NCBI RefSeq assembly: GCF_009707545.1
Contig: NZ_WLYK01000003.1
Coordinates: 248,001 to 312,000 of the forward strand
Direction: 5' to 3'
Source: Nakamurella alba
GTDB taxonomy: Bacteria > Actinomycetota > Actinomycetes > Mycobacteriales > Nakamurellaceae
DNA: 64,000 nucleotides
Shown here: positions 52,326 through 63,290 of the stretch, in pieces
Numbering within the stretch: the first letter of the stretch is position 1
Layout of the letters: each line of letters opens with the position of its first letter
Notes under the pieces: generated by a model
Told to the model about the DNA's origin: nothing
What the model saw: only the letters and a program-made list of their open reading frames with translations
Databases searched by the model: none
Program-made: the position numbers and the translations under genes

Positions 52326-55300
52326 TCAGCCGCCGATGATCTCGTCGGCGGACAGGCCGACCGCGGTCAGCCGGCTGCGCACCGCGGACTCGAGTTCGGC
52401 ATCCAGCAGCAGTGCCCGCAGCGCCTCCCGCTCCCGGTGCTTCTTCGGCGTCGGCTCCTCGCCCTCGGTCGGCTCGTAGGAGTCGCCGCCGCGCCAGACC
52501 GCAGCGGTCCGCACGGCCTCCCGGGTGAACGGGGTGGACCGGAACGTCTCGCCCTCGGCATGGAACAGCACGGTCCACACCCCCTGCAGCGGAGCGGAGA
52601 TCGCCGCCTCGAACACGCCGGATGCCACCTCGGTCAGCCCCTGTTGCCAGCTGCTGCCCACCGGGTCGGTGATCGTCGCGGTCACCTTCGCCCGGCCCGC
52701 CACCGGGATCCCGTACTCGGTGAGCGCCGCGGACAGGTACAGCGTGGCGCCGGGTTCGTTGGAGTCCTGCTTGATCCCCACGTCCATCCGCAGACTGCTC
52801 GAGGCATGCACCAGCAGCACGCCACCGACGCCGCCCCGGCGGATCTGGACGAGCTCGTCCCGGGTCAGGCCCTCGTGCTGCGAGGCAACCTTCACCGCGT
52901 TCTTCGGCAGTTCGACGCGGGCCAGCCAGGTCCCGGTGTGGGCACCGGCACCGATCGGCGCCGGCAGGGTGAGCCGGTAGTAGACGACCTCGTCGCCGAG
53001 CCGGGTGTAGTTCCGGCCGGAGAGCCCGTTCACGAACGCCGGGTCGACGACGTCGCCGTCCGGGGTCACCAAGGTCAGCGACACCAACCACGGGTAGCGG
53101 GTCAGCAGCACCACGTCGAGGGTGAAGTCGGTCTCCGCCACTAGGAACGGCACGTCCACCGTCTGCCCGACGGCCACCTGCACCGGCGGGTCGACGACTA
53201 CCTCCTGGTTCTTCACGCCGGCGAGCACCTGCAGGAAGTACTTGGCCAGCCGGTAGCGGCTGTCCGGTCCGAGATCGCCGGTGAGGACGCAGTACCCGCC
53301 GGTGCCGGCGGTGACCGCGGTGAGCCCGACCGGCTGGATGTTCTCCGCCCGGCCGAGCGCGACGGCGAAGGTCCGGTCGGTGATCGACGACGAGACGTCG
53401 CGGAGGAACTTGCCCTGGTTCTCGAAGCCGTCGGTGAACACGATGGCCGACTTCGTGTCGTAGCCGTTCACCGGAGCCAGTTCACCCTGGCCGAGCGCGA
53501 GACCGTCTCCGATGGAGGTCATCCCGGCCGGGTTCGTGGCGAAGGTGTCGATCTTGTCGCGCAACGCGTCCCGGGCGATGTCGATGCCGGCGGCCGGTGC
53601 CGCCAGCGGCCCGGCCGGCGGGACCAGCACCGGCCCGGCGTCGGTGTCGAAGCCGACGATGCCGACCGCGTCGCCCTCCTGGACGTAGTCGACGAGGATG
53701 TTGGCCGAGTAGTGCAGCACCTCCATGCGAGTGTTGGACGCCACCCCGGACGGCGAGTCCATCGACCCGGAACTGTCCAGCACCAGCATGACCGCCGCCG
53801 TCACCGGTGCCACGGTGTTCGCCACGATCGGCACGGTCCACACCTGGTCCGTCTGGTCATGGCGGACCGTGATGCTCCCGGATGCCGTTGCGCCGGCGGT
53901 GGTCCCGGTGAAGGCGACCCAGATCAACGCCTCCTCCAGGCTGCTGTACTGCGCCGTGCCGGCCAGGGAGTCGGTGGCGCCGAGCGGGAGCGAGAACGGC
54001 GCGGTCGGCGCGGTCACCACCGAGACGGTCGACGGGTGCAGGCTGTGCACGTCCACCCGTACCGCCCGGAAGGTGGTCTCGCCCTCGGGGATGTCGTTGA
54101 ACTCGACGGTCTGCGTGACGAGGTCGACGGTCCACGCAGCGCGACGGACGGCGGCCCGCGCATCGATCCGCCCCGCGCCGTACCACTCGCTGGTCGCCGG
54201 CCCCAGGTACCCGGGGTCGCTGGAGATACGGCCGTCGACGTCCCGCCAGCGGCCGACCGGGTCGGTGTTCCCGGTGTCGACCTTGATCGCGGTCCGCCGC
54301 AGGATGTCGCCGACCTGCTGCCAGCTCAACTGCGGGTTGGCGGAGAGCATCAGTGCCGCAACACCTGCCGTCACCGGAGTGGCGTAGGAGGTGCCGCCGA
54401 AGTCGCTGCGCCAGGCGCGGTCCGCGAACACCACGGCGGTGCCGTTCGCGAACGCGGCCGGCAGCGCCATGTCGAGACCGATCCGGCGGTTGGCCGCGTC
54501 GACCGAGGTGATGGTCCGTCCGCGCGAGGTTGTTGCCGAGGTCGGTCCCACCAGGACGGAACCGCCGACCGCCGCGCCGGCGACGCTGTCGACGTCGATG
54601 GTGGACGCCGCGGCTCCGCTCGCCGCTCGGAGGGTGGTGGACGTGACTGCCGATCCCGGTACGGCCGTGCCGGTCGGGGTGCTCCGGTGGGTCGCGGTGA
54701 AGGCTCCCCAACTGCCGGGCGGGTTGTGGCCGGGGGCCTCGGCATCGTTGGTCAGGGCGCAGAAGTCGACGGTGGAACCCCAGTTGCTGTACCAGGTCTG
54801 GCGTTCCGTGGTCCCGTCCGGGTCGAGGCTCACCGCTGAGACTCCGTAACAGCGGTTGTACATGCTCCACGGGCGCCGGTTGGTGTCATCCAGGTCGACC
54901 GTGTCGTTGCCGGCCGAGAACATCAGCACGGTGCCGAGCCCGCTCCGGCCATCGTCGGTCACCGCGTCGAAGGTGTCCTGCATCAGGGCGGAGATCGGGG
55001 CATTCACGCTGGATCCGAAGCTGTTGGTGATCACACCGGCGCCCTGCGCCAGCTGCGCCGGGAAGCCGGCCGCGGAGCTGTCGGCGTCGAGCCCGGCCAG
55101 CCACAGGTACAGCTCGGCGAAGCGGGTCTCCGTGCCGGGGTGCCGCGTGGCCAGCAGCCGGGTGTTGCCGGCGACCCCGCAGATGCCGATCCCGTCGTCA
55201 CTCCGGCCGGTGATGGCGGACGCACAGCACATGCCGTGGTCGGGGTTGTCGCCGGAGTTCGTCGCGTTGTGGTTGTTCACCATCGACCCGAAATCGAAGA

Positions 55301-56321
55301 GCTGGACGACCTTGTCGCGGCCGTCGGACACGGTGCCGCCGATCGCCGGATGCCCCGGGTCGACCCCGTTGTCGACCACCGCGACGATCAGGTCGGGGTC
55401 GCCGAAGGTGTGCGTGGCGTCCAGGTCACGCAGCACCTGCCAGGCATCGGGGATGCCCTCGAGCAGGAAGTCCCACTGCTGCGGGAACAGGAAGTCGTTC
55501 GGCGTCACCGCATCGGGCACCACGGTGGCTGCCAGATCCGGTTCCGCATAACGGATGCCGGGTTCCGCGGCGAGTCGGTCGATCTTGCCGAGCAGGTCGT
55601 AGCCACCCCCTTCCGGGGAGCGGAACACGTAGGTGTTCCGCAGCGCGGAGAACCGCTTGACCACCTCGAAGCCGTTGCGGGCGGCCAGGTCCACCGGATC
55701 GACGTCGTCCATCAGCGAGACGTGCACGGTGCCGGTCAGGAACGCCGCCGAATCTTCGCCCAGCTGCACCAGCGCACCCACCTCCTCGACGTCGTCGCCG
55801 GAGCGTCCGCGTAGGCCGCGGACCGCATCGTCGACCAGGACGGCTCGTTGGGCGAAGACGGCCGGGGCATCGGCGGGCTGCTGTCCCTGCAGTTCGGGGA
55901 GCCGGACCACGGTGACACCGGGGTCCGCGAACCTGATGACCTCGCCGTCCGCGACGTCGGCGCCCGCCCGGCCGGGCGTCGACCTGACGCCCACCGCATC
56001 GTGCACCGGACGGAACGGCACCCGCACCCGGCCGCGGAAGTAGGTCGGCCAGCCGACCGGACCGAGGACGAACTGCTCCACACCGTCGTCCCGTTGCGGG
56101 TACTCACCGCCGGTGTCGCGCTCGTCGGTCGCCCACCCGTCGGCGATGACGCTGACCCGCGCCGGGAGCGAGGCGGGCAGGTCGAAGCTCGTGCGGCCGC
56201 GCCGGTCGGTCTCCGCGGTGATCCGCGATCGGTCCGGGTCGATGCGGGTGACCCGGGCGCCGACGACCGGCGTGCCGTCGGTCGACGTGACATGGACGGT
56301 GAGCGTGGTGGTCGTGGGCAT
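52326..56321 (-). CDS. Giant subtilase-VWA protein without signal peptide
   Basis: Protein of 1331 residues. Order: Ig-like/carboxypeptidase-regulatory domain (1-70); prodomain-like region (about 210-290); S8 peptidase with Asp317 (VAVVDNGVD), His362 (NPDHGMCC), oxyanion Asn472 (FSAGND) and Ser645 (GGTSYATP); a long insertion between Asn472 and Ser645; a beta-domain; a VWA domain with intact MIDAS (VLDSSGSMDS, Asp849); and a beta-rich C-terminus ending in a charged helix. No signal peptide or membrane anchor is visible, so a cytoplasmic metal-binding protease is implied unless another export route is used. ATG 56321 chosen; GGGAG is upstream. Partner and trigger unknown. Confidence 0.9.
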   Translation of the reverse strand: MPTTTTLTVHVTSTDGTPVVGARVTRIDPDRSRITAETDRRGRTSFDLPASLPARVSVIADGWATDERDTGGEYPQRDDGVEQFVLGPVGWPTYFRGRVRVPFRPVHDAVGVRSTPGRAGADVADGEVIRFADPGVTVVRLPELQGQQPADAPAVFAQRAVLVDDAVRGLRGRSGDDVEEVGALVQLGEDSAAFLTGTVHVSLMDDVDPVDLAARNGFEVVKRFSALRNTYVFRSPEGGGYDLLGKIDRLAAEPGIRYAEPDLAATVVPDAVTPNDFLFPQQWDFLLEGIPDAWQVLRDLDATHTFGDPDLIVAVVDNGVDPGHPAIGGTVSDGRDKVVQLFDFGSMVNNHNATNSGDNPDHGMCCASAITGRSDDGIGICGVAGNTRLLATRHPGTETRFAELYLWLAGLDADSSAAGFPAQLAQGAGVITNSFGSSVNAPISALMQDTFDAVTDDGRSGLGTVLMFSAGNDTVDLDDTNRRPWSMYNRCYGVSAVSLDPDGTTERQTWYSNWGSTVDFCALTNDAEAPGHNPPGSWGAFTATHRSTPTGTAVPGSAVTSTTLRAASGAAASTIDVDSVAGAAVGGSVLVGPTSATTSRGRTITSVDAANRRIGLDMALPAAFANGTAVVFADRAWRSDFGGTSYATPVTAGVAALMLSANPQLSWQQVGDILRRTAIKVDTGNTDPVGRWRDVDGRISSDPGYLGPATSEWYGAGRIDARAAVRRAAWTVDLVTQTVEFNDIPEGETTFRAVRVDVHSLHPSTVSVVTAPTAPFSLPLGATDSLAGTAQYSSLEEALIWVAFTGTTAGATASGSITVRHDQTDQVWTVPIVANTVAPVTAAVMLVLDSSGSMDSPSGVASNTRMEVLHYSANILVDYVQEGDAVGIVGFDTDAGPVLVPPAGPLAAPAAGIDIARDALRDKIDTFATNPAGMTSIGDGLALGQGELAPVNGYDTKSAIVFTDGFENQGKFLRDVSSSITDRTFAVALGRAENIQPVGLTAVTAGTGGYCVLTGDLGPDSRYRLAKYFLQVLAGVKNQEVVVDPPVQVAVGQTVDVPFLVAETDFTLDVVLLTRYPWLVSLTLVTPDGDVVDPAFVNGLSGRNYTRLGDEVVYYRLTLPAPIGAGAHTGTWLARVELPKNAVKVASQHEGLTRDELVQIRRGGVGGVLLVHASSSLRMDVGIKQDSNEPGATLYLSAALTEYGIPVAGRAKVTATITDPVGSSWQQGLTEVASGVFEAAISAPLQGVWTVLFHAEGETFRSTPFTREAVRTAAVWRGGDSYEPTEGEEPTPKKHREREALRALLLDAELESAVRSRLTAVGLSADEIIGG

Positions 56322-56399
56322 GGCGGCGGCTCCCGGTGGATGGGGACGTGCTGTCACCACTCACGACGGGCGGAGCCGGGCCCGGATACATGACCGGCC

Positions 56400-56448
56400 G
56401 ATCGGCCGCCCGTGACTTCGGACCGTCCCATGCGTGATCGGCCGCCCG
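56400..56448. repeat. 13-base direct repeat GATCGGCCGCCCG
   Basis: Identical copies at 56400-56412 and 56436-56448 in the gap between the subtilase-VWA start and the end of the tetR gene. The 36-base period makes this a candidate upstream binding site for the protease promoter, though simple duplication is possible. Confidence 0.4.
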
Positions 56449-56522
56449 CCGTTCCCTTCCTGAGCCCGTTGGTACTCCGATCCACGATCGCCCGCGATGC
56501 AAGGCGGATCGGCGTCCCGGGG

Positions 56523-57113
56523 TCAGCCGGACGCGGCCCCGGCCAGCACGGCGGCGAAAGCCGCACCGAGAGTCGTTGCCACTGTTTCGGAATCGCCGAG
56601 GTAGCCGGCCACCATGGCGCCGTCCCGCAGCAGCATGAGCCGGCCGGCGACGGCGTCGGCATCGGCGACTCCGGCCTCGGTCGCGATGGCGGCAAAGGTC
56701 CCGAGGATCCACCGGCGGTGCCGGTCGACGACGGCCCGGACCGGACTGTCCGCATCCGGGAACTCGGCAGCAGCGTTGATGAAGGCGCAGCCGCGGAATC
56801 CCGGGCGGCAGCTCGCAGTACCGATGCCGTCGGCCAGCGCCTGGAGTGAGGCGGCCGGTTCCCCGGGGCGGCGCACGCTGCTGATCCAGGCCTGCTCGGC
56901 GGCGGACTGCGCTTCCAGGTAGGCGACCACTAGATCGGATTTGGACCGGAAGTGGCGGTAGAAGGTGACTTTCGTGATGCCGACCTTCTCGATGATCCGG
57001 TCGGCGCTGGTCGCGTGGATGCCGTGGGCGTAGAAGAGCTCGTTCGCCGCGTCCAGGATGTGCGCCCGCGTGGTCGGTCCCGACCGGGTACGGGCTGTGG
57101 TCTCGGCGGGCAT
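56523..57113 (-). CDS. TetR-family regulator divergent from a DUF308 protein
   Basis: Repressor of 196 residues with helix-turn-helix SADRIIEKVGITKVTFYRHF followed by RSKSDLVVAYL. The ligand domain has CRPGFRGCAFINAAAEFPD, a hallmark of the TetR_C_22-like group. ATG 57113 was preferred over 57149 because GGAGAAGG precedes it. It is divergent from a DUF308 membrane protein; the intergenic region has an imperfect inverted repeat overlapping the probable promoters. Likely represses itself and that gene. Confidence 0.9.
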   Translation of the reverse strand: MPAETTARTRSGPTTRAHILDAANELFYAHGIHATSADRIIEKVGITKVTFYRHFRSKSDLVVAYLEAQSAAEQAWISSVRRPGEPAASLQALADGIGTASCRPGFRGCAFINAAAEFPDADSPVRAVVDRHRRWILGTFAAIATEAGVADADAVAGRLMLLRDGAMVAGYLGDSETVATTLGAAFAAVLAGAASG

Positions 57114-57178
57114 CGTCCTTCTCCGGTCCTGGACCGGCACTGGTTGCACCGGCGGTTGCCATCAGTCTATGGTCGAGC

Positions 57179-57199
57179 GAGTAGACGAACTAGTAACTC
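57179..57199. promoter_or_regulatory. Possible TetR operator
   Basis: An imperfect inverted repeat GAGT-A ... TA-ACTC with an ACTAGT core lies midway between the divergent tetR and DUF308 starts, 32 bases upstream of the latter. It is AT-richer than its surroundings. Confidence 0.4.
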
Positions 57200-57230
57200 T
57201 ACCGATTCGACCCTCACCCAGGAGACGCTG

Positions 57231-57788
57231 ATGACCGTTGTCGATGCACCCACCCCCACCTCCGCCGCCCGGGCGTTGCGCCGGCTCTACGTCGCCCGTG
57301 CAGTGGTCGCCGCCGCCTGGGCTGCGGTTGTCCTGGTGGCCGCGCCTACGGTCGGACCGCTGCTGACGGTGCTGCTGGCCCTCTACCCGCTGATCGACGC
57401 CGTCGCCGTGTTCCGCCAGCTCCGCCTCGGCGACCAGCGGCAGGCCGCGCCGACCGAGTGGATCAACGTGGGCGTCAGCGTTCTCGTCGCCGTCGCGCTC
57501 GGTGTGGCATCCACCGTGTCGATCGGCGCCGTCCTCACGGTGTGGGGCATCTGGGCGATCGGATCCGGTGTGCCGCAACTGATCACGGCAATCCGTCGGC
57601 GCGCCGGCGGCGGTCAGGTGGCGCAGATGCTCAGCGGCGGCATCTCCGTGCTCGCCGGCGGCGGCTTCGTCGTCCAGGGACTGCAGGGGGCGGACAGTCT
57701 CTCCGGAATCGGCGGTTACGCCCTGCTGGGTGCGGTGTTCTTCCTCGTCTCGGCCCTGCTGCTCGGCCGGCCGCGTCGCACCACCTGA
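57231..57788 (+). CDS. DUF308 (HdeD-like) membrane protein
   Basis: Integral membrane protein of 185 residues with six short hydrophobic helices (about residues 20-40, 42-62, 80-98, 102-122, 132-150, 158-178), the HdeD/DUF308 arrangement. HdeD family members have been linked to acid resistance in enterobacteria; no molecular activity is known. ATG 57231 follows AGGAGAC. Divergent TetR control makes it inducible by an unidentified signal. It precedes the broken decarboxylase gene by 65 bases, but separate promoters are likely. Confidence 0.85.
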   Translation: MTVVDAPTPTSAARALRRLYVARAVVAAAWAAVVLVAAPTVGPLLTVLLALYPLIDAVAVFRQLRLGDQRQAAPTEWINVGVSVLVAVALGVASTVSIGAVLTVWGIWAIGSGVPQLITAIRRRAGGGQVAQMLSGGISVLAGGGFVVQGLQGADSLSGIGGYALLGAVFFLVSALLLGRPRRTT

Positions 57789-57853
57789 GCACCGCGCGAA
57801 CACTGGGCCGATAGTGTTCCGTGATCACCCGGTCACGGACAGGAGCCAGAAGA

Positions 57854-59478
57854 GTGCCCAACGTCAGGGACGTCACCCACCAGCTGCTGCGCGACCTGGG
57901 CGTGACGGTGTTCTTCGGCAATCCCGGTTCCACCGAGGAGACCTTCCTCAAGGACTTCCCCGATGACTTCACCTTCGTACTGGCGCTGCAGGAGGCGTCG
58001 GCGATCGCGATGGCGGACGGGTACGCGCAGGCGACCCGGCACCCGGCGCTGGTGAACGTGCACACCGCCGCCGGCCTCGGCAATGCGATGGGCAACCTCA
58101 TCACCGCGGCGATGAACCACACCCGCTGATCGTCACCGCCGGGCAGCAGACCCGCGAGATGCTGCTGCTGGAGCCATGGCTGACCAATGTCGAGCCGGAG
58201 ATGCTGCCCAAGCCGTGGGTGAAGTGGAGCTACCAGCCGGTGCGGCCGGAGGACGTCCCCGCGGCGTTCATGCGGGCGTACGCGATGGCGGTGCAGCCGC
58301 CGGCCGGACCGGTGTTCCTCTCGCTGCCGCTGGACGACTGGGACAAGCCCTGTGCCGCATCTGCTGTCGTCCGGTCGGCGTCGACCAGGATCGCACCGGA
58401 CCCGGCGCGACTCGCGGAGTTCGCCGCGGCCGTGGCCGCCGCCCACGACCCGGTCCTGGTGCTCGGCGCCTCGGTGGCGCGCGGCCAGGGCTGGGATGCC
58501 GCTGTCGCCGTCGCCGAGAAGCTGAACGTCCCGGTCTGGGCCGCCCCGGCCAGTGAACGGGCCCCGTTCCCGGAGGACCACCCGCTCTACCTCGGCGGCC
58601 TGCCGTTCGCCACCGGCCCGCTGTCCGACAAGCTCGCCGGGCACGACCTGGCCCTGGTGATCGGCGCCCCGGTCTTCCGCTACTACCCGTACGTCCCGGG
58701 CAGTTACCTGCCGGACGGGATGCGGCTGCTGCACGTCACCGACGACCCGAACGAGGCCGGCCGCGCACCGGTCGGCGACAGTCTGCTCGCCGACGCCGTT
58801 CTCACCCTGGAGCAACTGCTGCCGCTGCTGCCCGCCCGCACACCCGGGCGCACCCGCACCCCGGTCGAGCACCGGATGGCCCCGATGCCGACCGCCACCG
58901 CCGCCGCGACCACGACGGACGGTCCGCTGCAGGCGCGGCAGGTCTTCGAGGTGCTGAACGAGGTACGGCCGCCGCACACCGTGCTGGTCGAGGAGTCGCC
59001 GTCCAACCTGGCCGACCTGCACGCGGCGTGGCCGATCACCGAGCCGGACACCTTCTACACCTTCGCCAGCGGCGGCCTCGGCTGGAACCTCCCGGCGTCC
59101 GTCGGCATCGCGCTCGGCGAGCGGGACAGCGGCCGGCACCGCCCGGTGGTCGCGATCATCGGGGACGGGTCGTTCCAGTACTCGGTGCAGTCCATCTGGA
59201 CCGCGGCGCAGCACGACCTGCCGATCCTGTTCGTGGTGCCGCGCAACGGCGAGTACGCGATCCTGAAGTCCTTCGCGGTCCTTGAGCAGACCCCGAACGT
59301 CCCGGGACTGGACATCCCGGGCATCGACATCGTCGCGCTGGCAACGGGGTACGGCTGCCACGCCGAGCGGGTCGAGACCCTGGATGCGCTCCGCGCCGCC
59401 GCCACCGCCGCCTTCGGCCGGTCCGGGCCGACCGTGTTGGAGGTCCCGATCGCGCCGACGGTGCCGCCACTGATCTGA
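57854..59478 (+). pseudogene. mdlC: Benzoylformate decarboxylase-like gene with a single-base frameshift
   Basis: Thiamine-diphosphate enzyme gene split by a -1 frameshift near 58126. The N-terminal part (GTG 57854, to a stop at 58129) contains FGNPGSTE (catalytic Ser, TPP Glu pocket) and NVHTAAGLGNAMG (catalytic His). After MNHT the expected PLIVTAGQQTREM is found one base out of frame, continuing without interruption to 59478 through GDGSFQYSVQSIW and the TPP/Mg2+ Asn in VPRNGEY. Adding one C to the CCC run at about 58125-58128 restores a 541-codon frame, the length of benzoylformate decarboxylase (about 528). Either a real lesion or a homopolymer sequencing error. Confidence 0.88.
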
Positions 59479-59497
59479 GATCCGGCACCGTCCACCC

Positions 59498-61016
<1,519 letters not shown>

Positions 61017-61109
61017 TCCGTCGGACACCGCATCCTTTCGTCAGTGGAGGTGCACACCCGATGTCGATTCCGGCTGCAGATCGTCCGCTTCCGGGTCTAC
61101 GGTCGCTGC

Positions 61110-61712
61110 ATGGCCACGATCACGCAGTTGCCGGCGGACCCCCGCATCGCACCGCTGAGCCCTGCCACCTGGGAGGCGTTCGCCGGGCTGGTGGAGCGAC
61201 ACAACGGGATCTTCGGCGGGTGCTGGTGCACGTACTTCCACGACTGCGAAGGTCGCGGCCCCGGCTACGACGGCAGCCGGGACTTCAAGAAGCTGATGGT
61301 CAAGCGCGGCGTGGCCCACGCCGCTCTGGTGCTGGACGGCGACGAGGCGATCGCCTGGGCCGAGTTCGGCAGCCCGGACGAACTGCCGAACATCCACCAC
61401 CGCAAGCAGTACGACAAGGAGAAGGGCGGTGACCCGGACTACCGGATCACCTGTGTCTTCGTCGACCGCCGCTACCGCCGGCAAGGAGTCACCGAGCTCG
61501 CGATCCGCGGCGCCCTCGAGCTCATCGGCAGCAAAGGCGGCGGGAGGGTCGAGTCCTACCCGCACGACCTGACCGGGCAGACCAAGAAGATGTCCGCCTC
61601 GTTCCTCTACAACGGCACCCGCCGGCTCTACGAACGACTCGGATTCACCTACCTGCGCCCGAAAGGCCTGAAGAACTGCGTGATGTCGATCGAGGTGCCG
61701 GCGCGCACCTGA
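61110..61712 (+). CDS. GNAT-family acetyltransferase
   Basis: Acetyl-CoA-dependent N-acetyltransferase of 200 residues. The acetyl-CoA motif A appears as ITCVFVDRRYRRQGVTELAIRGALELI (outlined; R-x-x-G-V-T instead of the usual R-G-x-G-I/A), followed by the FLYNGTRRLYERLGFTYLRP region typical of motif B. The N-terminal part has GGCWCTYFH, a Cys-rich strand. The ATG at 61110 is preferred because the longer frame to 61044 adds a basic, non-homologous segment. Substrate unknown. Confidence 0.88.
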   Translation: MATITQLPADPRIAPLSPATWEAFAGLVERHNGIFGGCWCTYFHDCEGRGPGYDGSRDFKKLMVKRGVAHAALVLDGDEAIAWAEFGSPDELPNIHHRKQYDKEKGGDPDYRITCVFVDRRYRRQGVTELAIRGALELIGSKGGGRVESYPHDLTGQTKKMSASFLYNGTRRLYERLGFTYLRPKGLKNCVMSIEVPART

Positions 61713-62009
61713 AGATCGGCGGGCGTCAGACCGGTCACCCTGCGATCCCCGGGCCGCTGGGCAACGTGAGGCGATATCCCGACCAACAGCGGACTCGGCA
61801 TCCGATGTCGTCCGTCGCCCCGGACGCGGCTCGCGGAGCGTGACGACAACGTCATCGGGTTGAGACCGATGGCTGCGGAACATGCTTCGGGGCCATTCGG
61901 CCGCGCACGTGCCGGCCGGCACTCGAGTAGCCCCGGCCGGTGTCCGCGGGTACCGTCAGGAGGTCCCGCTCGCCGGGATCGGCGAGCAACCACAGGTCAA
62001 GGAGGACCC
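61713..62009. other. Gap upstream of the glycerol-dehydrogenase-like gene
   Basis: No gene is supported in 297 bases. TGACGACAACGTCA at 61841-61854 is an inverted repeat (five-base arms, four-base spacer), a candidate operator; GTCCG/CGGAC arms flank 61815-61820; and CCGGCC/GGCCGG arms bracket 61913-61941. The ribosome-binding site GGAGGA ends at 62006. Confidence 0.45.
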
Positions 62010-63155
62010 ATGGCAACCGCTCTCCGCACCGTGATCAGCCCGAGCAGGTACGTTCAGGGCAAGGGTGCGATCCACCAGCTGGGCGAGTTCCTGAAGCCGA
62101 TCGGCTCGACGCCGTTGCTCGTCGCCGACGAACTGGTGTGGGGGTTGGTCGGCCATGATGTCGAGAAGTCCCTGCAGGAAGCAGGACTCACGGCGCAGTG
62201 GGAGCGGTTCGGCGGGGTGCCGAGCGCGAAGGAGGTCGACCGGATCGTCGAGGTGATCCGGAGGAGCGGATCGGACGTGGTGGTCGCCATCGGCGGTGGC
62301 AGTGCGATCGACACGGTGAAGGCGGCCGGTCATCTCGCGGGTATCCGGTGGGCGAACTGCCCGACGGTGGCGTCGACAGACGCTCCGTGCAGCGCACTCT
62401 CGGTCATCTACACCGAGTCCGGCGAGTTCGAGGAGTACCGCTTCTTCCCGCGCAACCCCGACCTGGTGCTGGTCGACTCGCAGATCGTGGCCAATGCCCC
62501 CGCGTCGCTGCTGATCGCCGGCGTCGGTGACGCGCTCGCCACCTGGCTGGAGGCCCGGGCGACCGCACGGTCCAACTCCACCACCATGGCCGGCGGCCTG
62601 CCGACGGTGACCGGTACGGCCCTTGCCCAGCTGTCCTGGGATGTGTTGTGGGAGAACGCCCTGCAGGCCGTCGACGCCGTCCGCGACCACCAGGTGACCC
62701 CGGCCGTGGAGAAGGTCATCGAGGCGAACACGCTGCTGTCCGGACTCGGTTTCGAGTCCGGCGGACTCGCCGCGGCGCATGCTGTGCACAACGGTCTCAC
62801 CGCCGTCGGCGCCACCCACGGCCTCGCTCACGGACAGAAGGTGAACATCGGCTCGGTGACCCAGCTGGTGCTGGAGGGCGCCCCGTCCTCCGAGATCCGC
62901 GACTTCATCGAGTTCACCACCCGGGTCGGGCTGCCCACTACCCTGACCGAGGTCGGCCTCCGTGCCGACGATGTCGAGAGCCTGACGACGGTCGCCGATG
63001 CGGCGACCGTCCCGGGCGAGACGATCCACTCGATGCCGTTCGCGGTCACCAGCCCGGACGTTGTCAGCGCCCTGGTCTCGATCGAGAAGTTCGCCACCCG
63101 GGTGCGCGACGAGGCGGGGTTGCCGGCGCCGACGCCGTACACCGCGCACCACTGA
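62010..63155 (+). CDS. gldA: Glycerol dehydrogenase-like iron/zinc alcohol dehydrogenase
   Basis: NAD-dependent dehydrogenase of 381 residues in the iron-containing alcohol dehydrogenase family, glycerol dehydrogenase group (glycerol to dihydroxyacetone). The NAD loop VAIGGGSAIDTVKAAGHL (about residues 91-108) and the metal ligands in GVGDALATW (Asp), AAAHAVHNGL (His) and THGLAHGQK (His) are as expected. TVASTDAPCSALSVIY is a family-specific strand. ATG 62010 has an ideal GGAGG. It stands alone and is followed by a hairpin. Related enzymes act on other small polyols, so the substrate is probable, not certain. Confidence 0.9.
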   Translation: MATALRTVISPSRYVQGKGAIHQLGEFLKPIGSTPLLVADELVWGLVGHDVEKSLQEAGLTAQWERFGGVPSAKEVDRIVEVIRRSGSDVVVAIGGGSAIDTVKAAGHLAGIRWANCPTVASTDAPCSALSVIYTESGEFEEYRFFPRNPDLVLVDSQIVANAPASLLIAGVGDALATWLEARATARSNSTTMAGGLPTVTGTALAQLSWDVLWENALQAVDAVRDHQVTPAVEKVIEANTLLSGLGFESGGLAAAHAVHNGLTAVGATHGLAHGQKVNIGSVTQLVLEGAPSSEIRDFIEFTTRVGLPTTLTEVGLRADDVESLTTVADAATVPGETIHSMPFAVTSPDVVSALVSIEKFATRVRDEAGLPAPTPYTAHH

Positions 63156-63210
63156 GGGCCGGACCTGTCCCGTCAGGCCGTCACGGATCCGCGTTCCCGT
63201 GGACGAAAGT

Positions 63211-63243
63211 CGCACAGCACCGATGAGTCCTCGGTGCTGTGCG
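63211..63243 (+). terminator. Terminator after the dehydrogenase gene
   Basis: Perfect 13-base-pair stem CGCACAGCACCGA (63211-63223) / TCGGTGCTGTGCG (63231-63243) with a seven-base loop, 56 bases after the stop. It lies 47 bases before the next start, so it may also act as a leader element. Confidence 0.75.
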
Positions 63244-63290
63244 GGTCCACCTTCGGTCACCGACATCACAGGCCAGGGAAGGATCACATC

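Noticed and set aside
61041-61922. Minus-strand 293-codon frame over the GNAT gene
   Set aside because: Antisense shadow; the + strand protein has acetyl-CoA motifs and expected codon bias.
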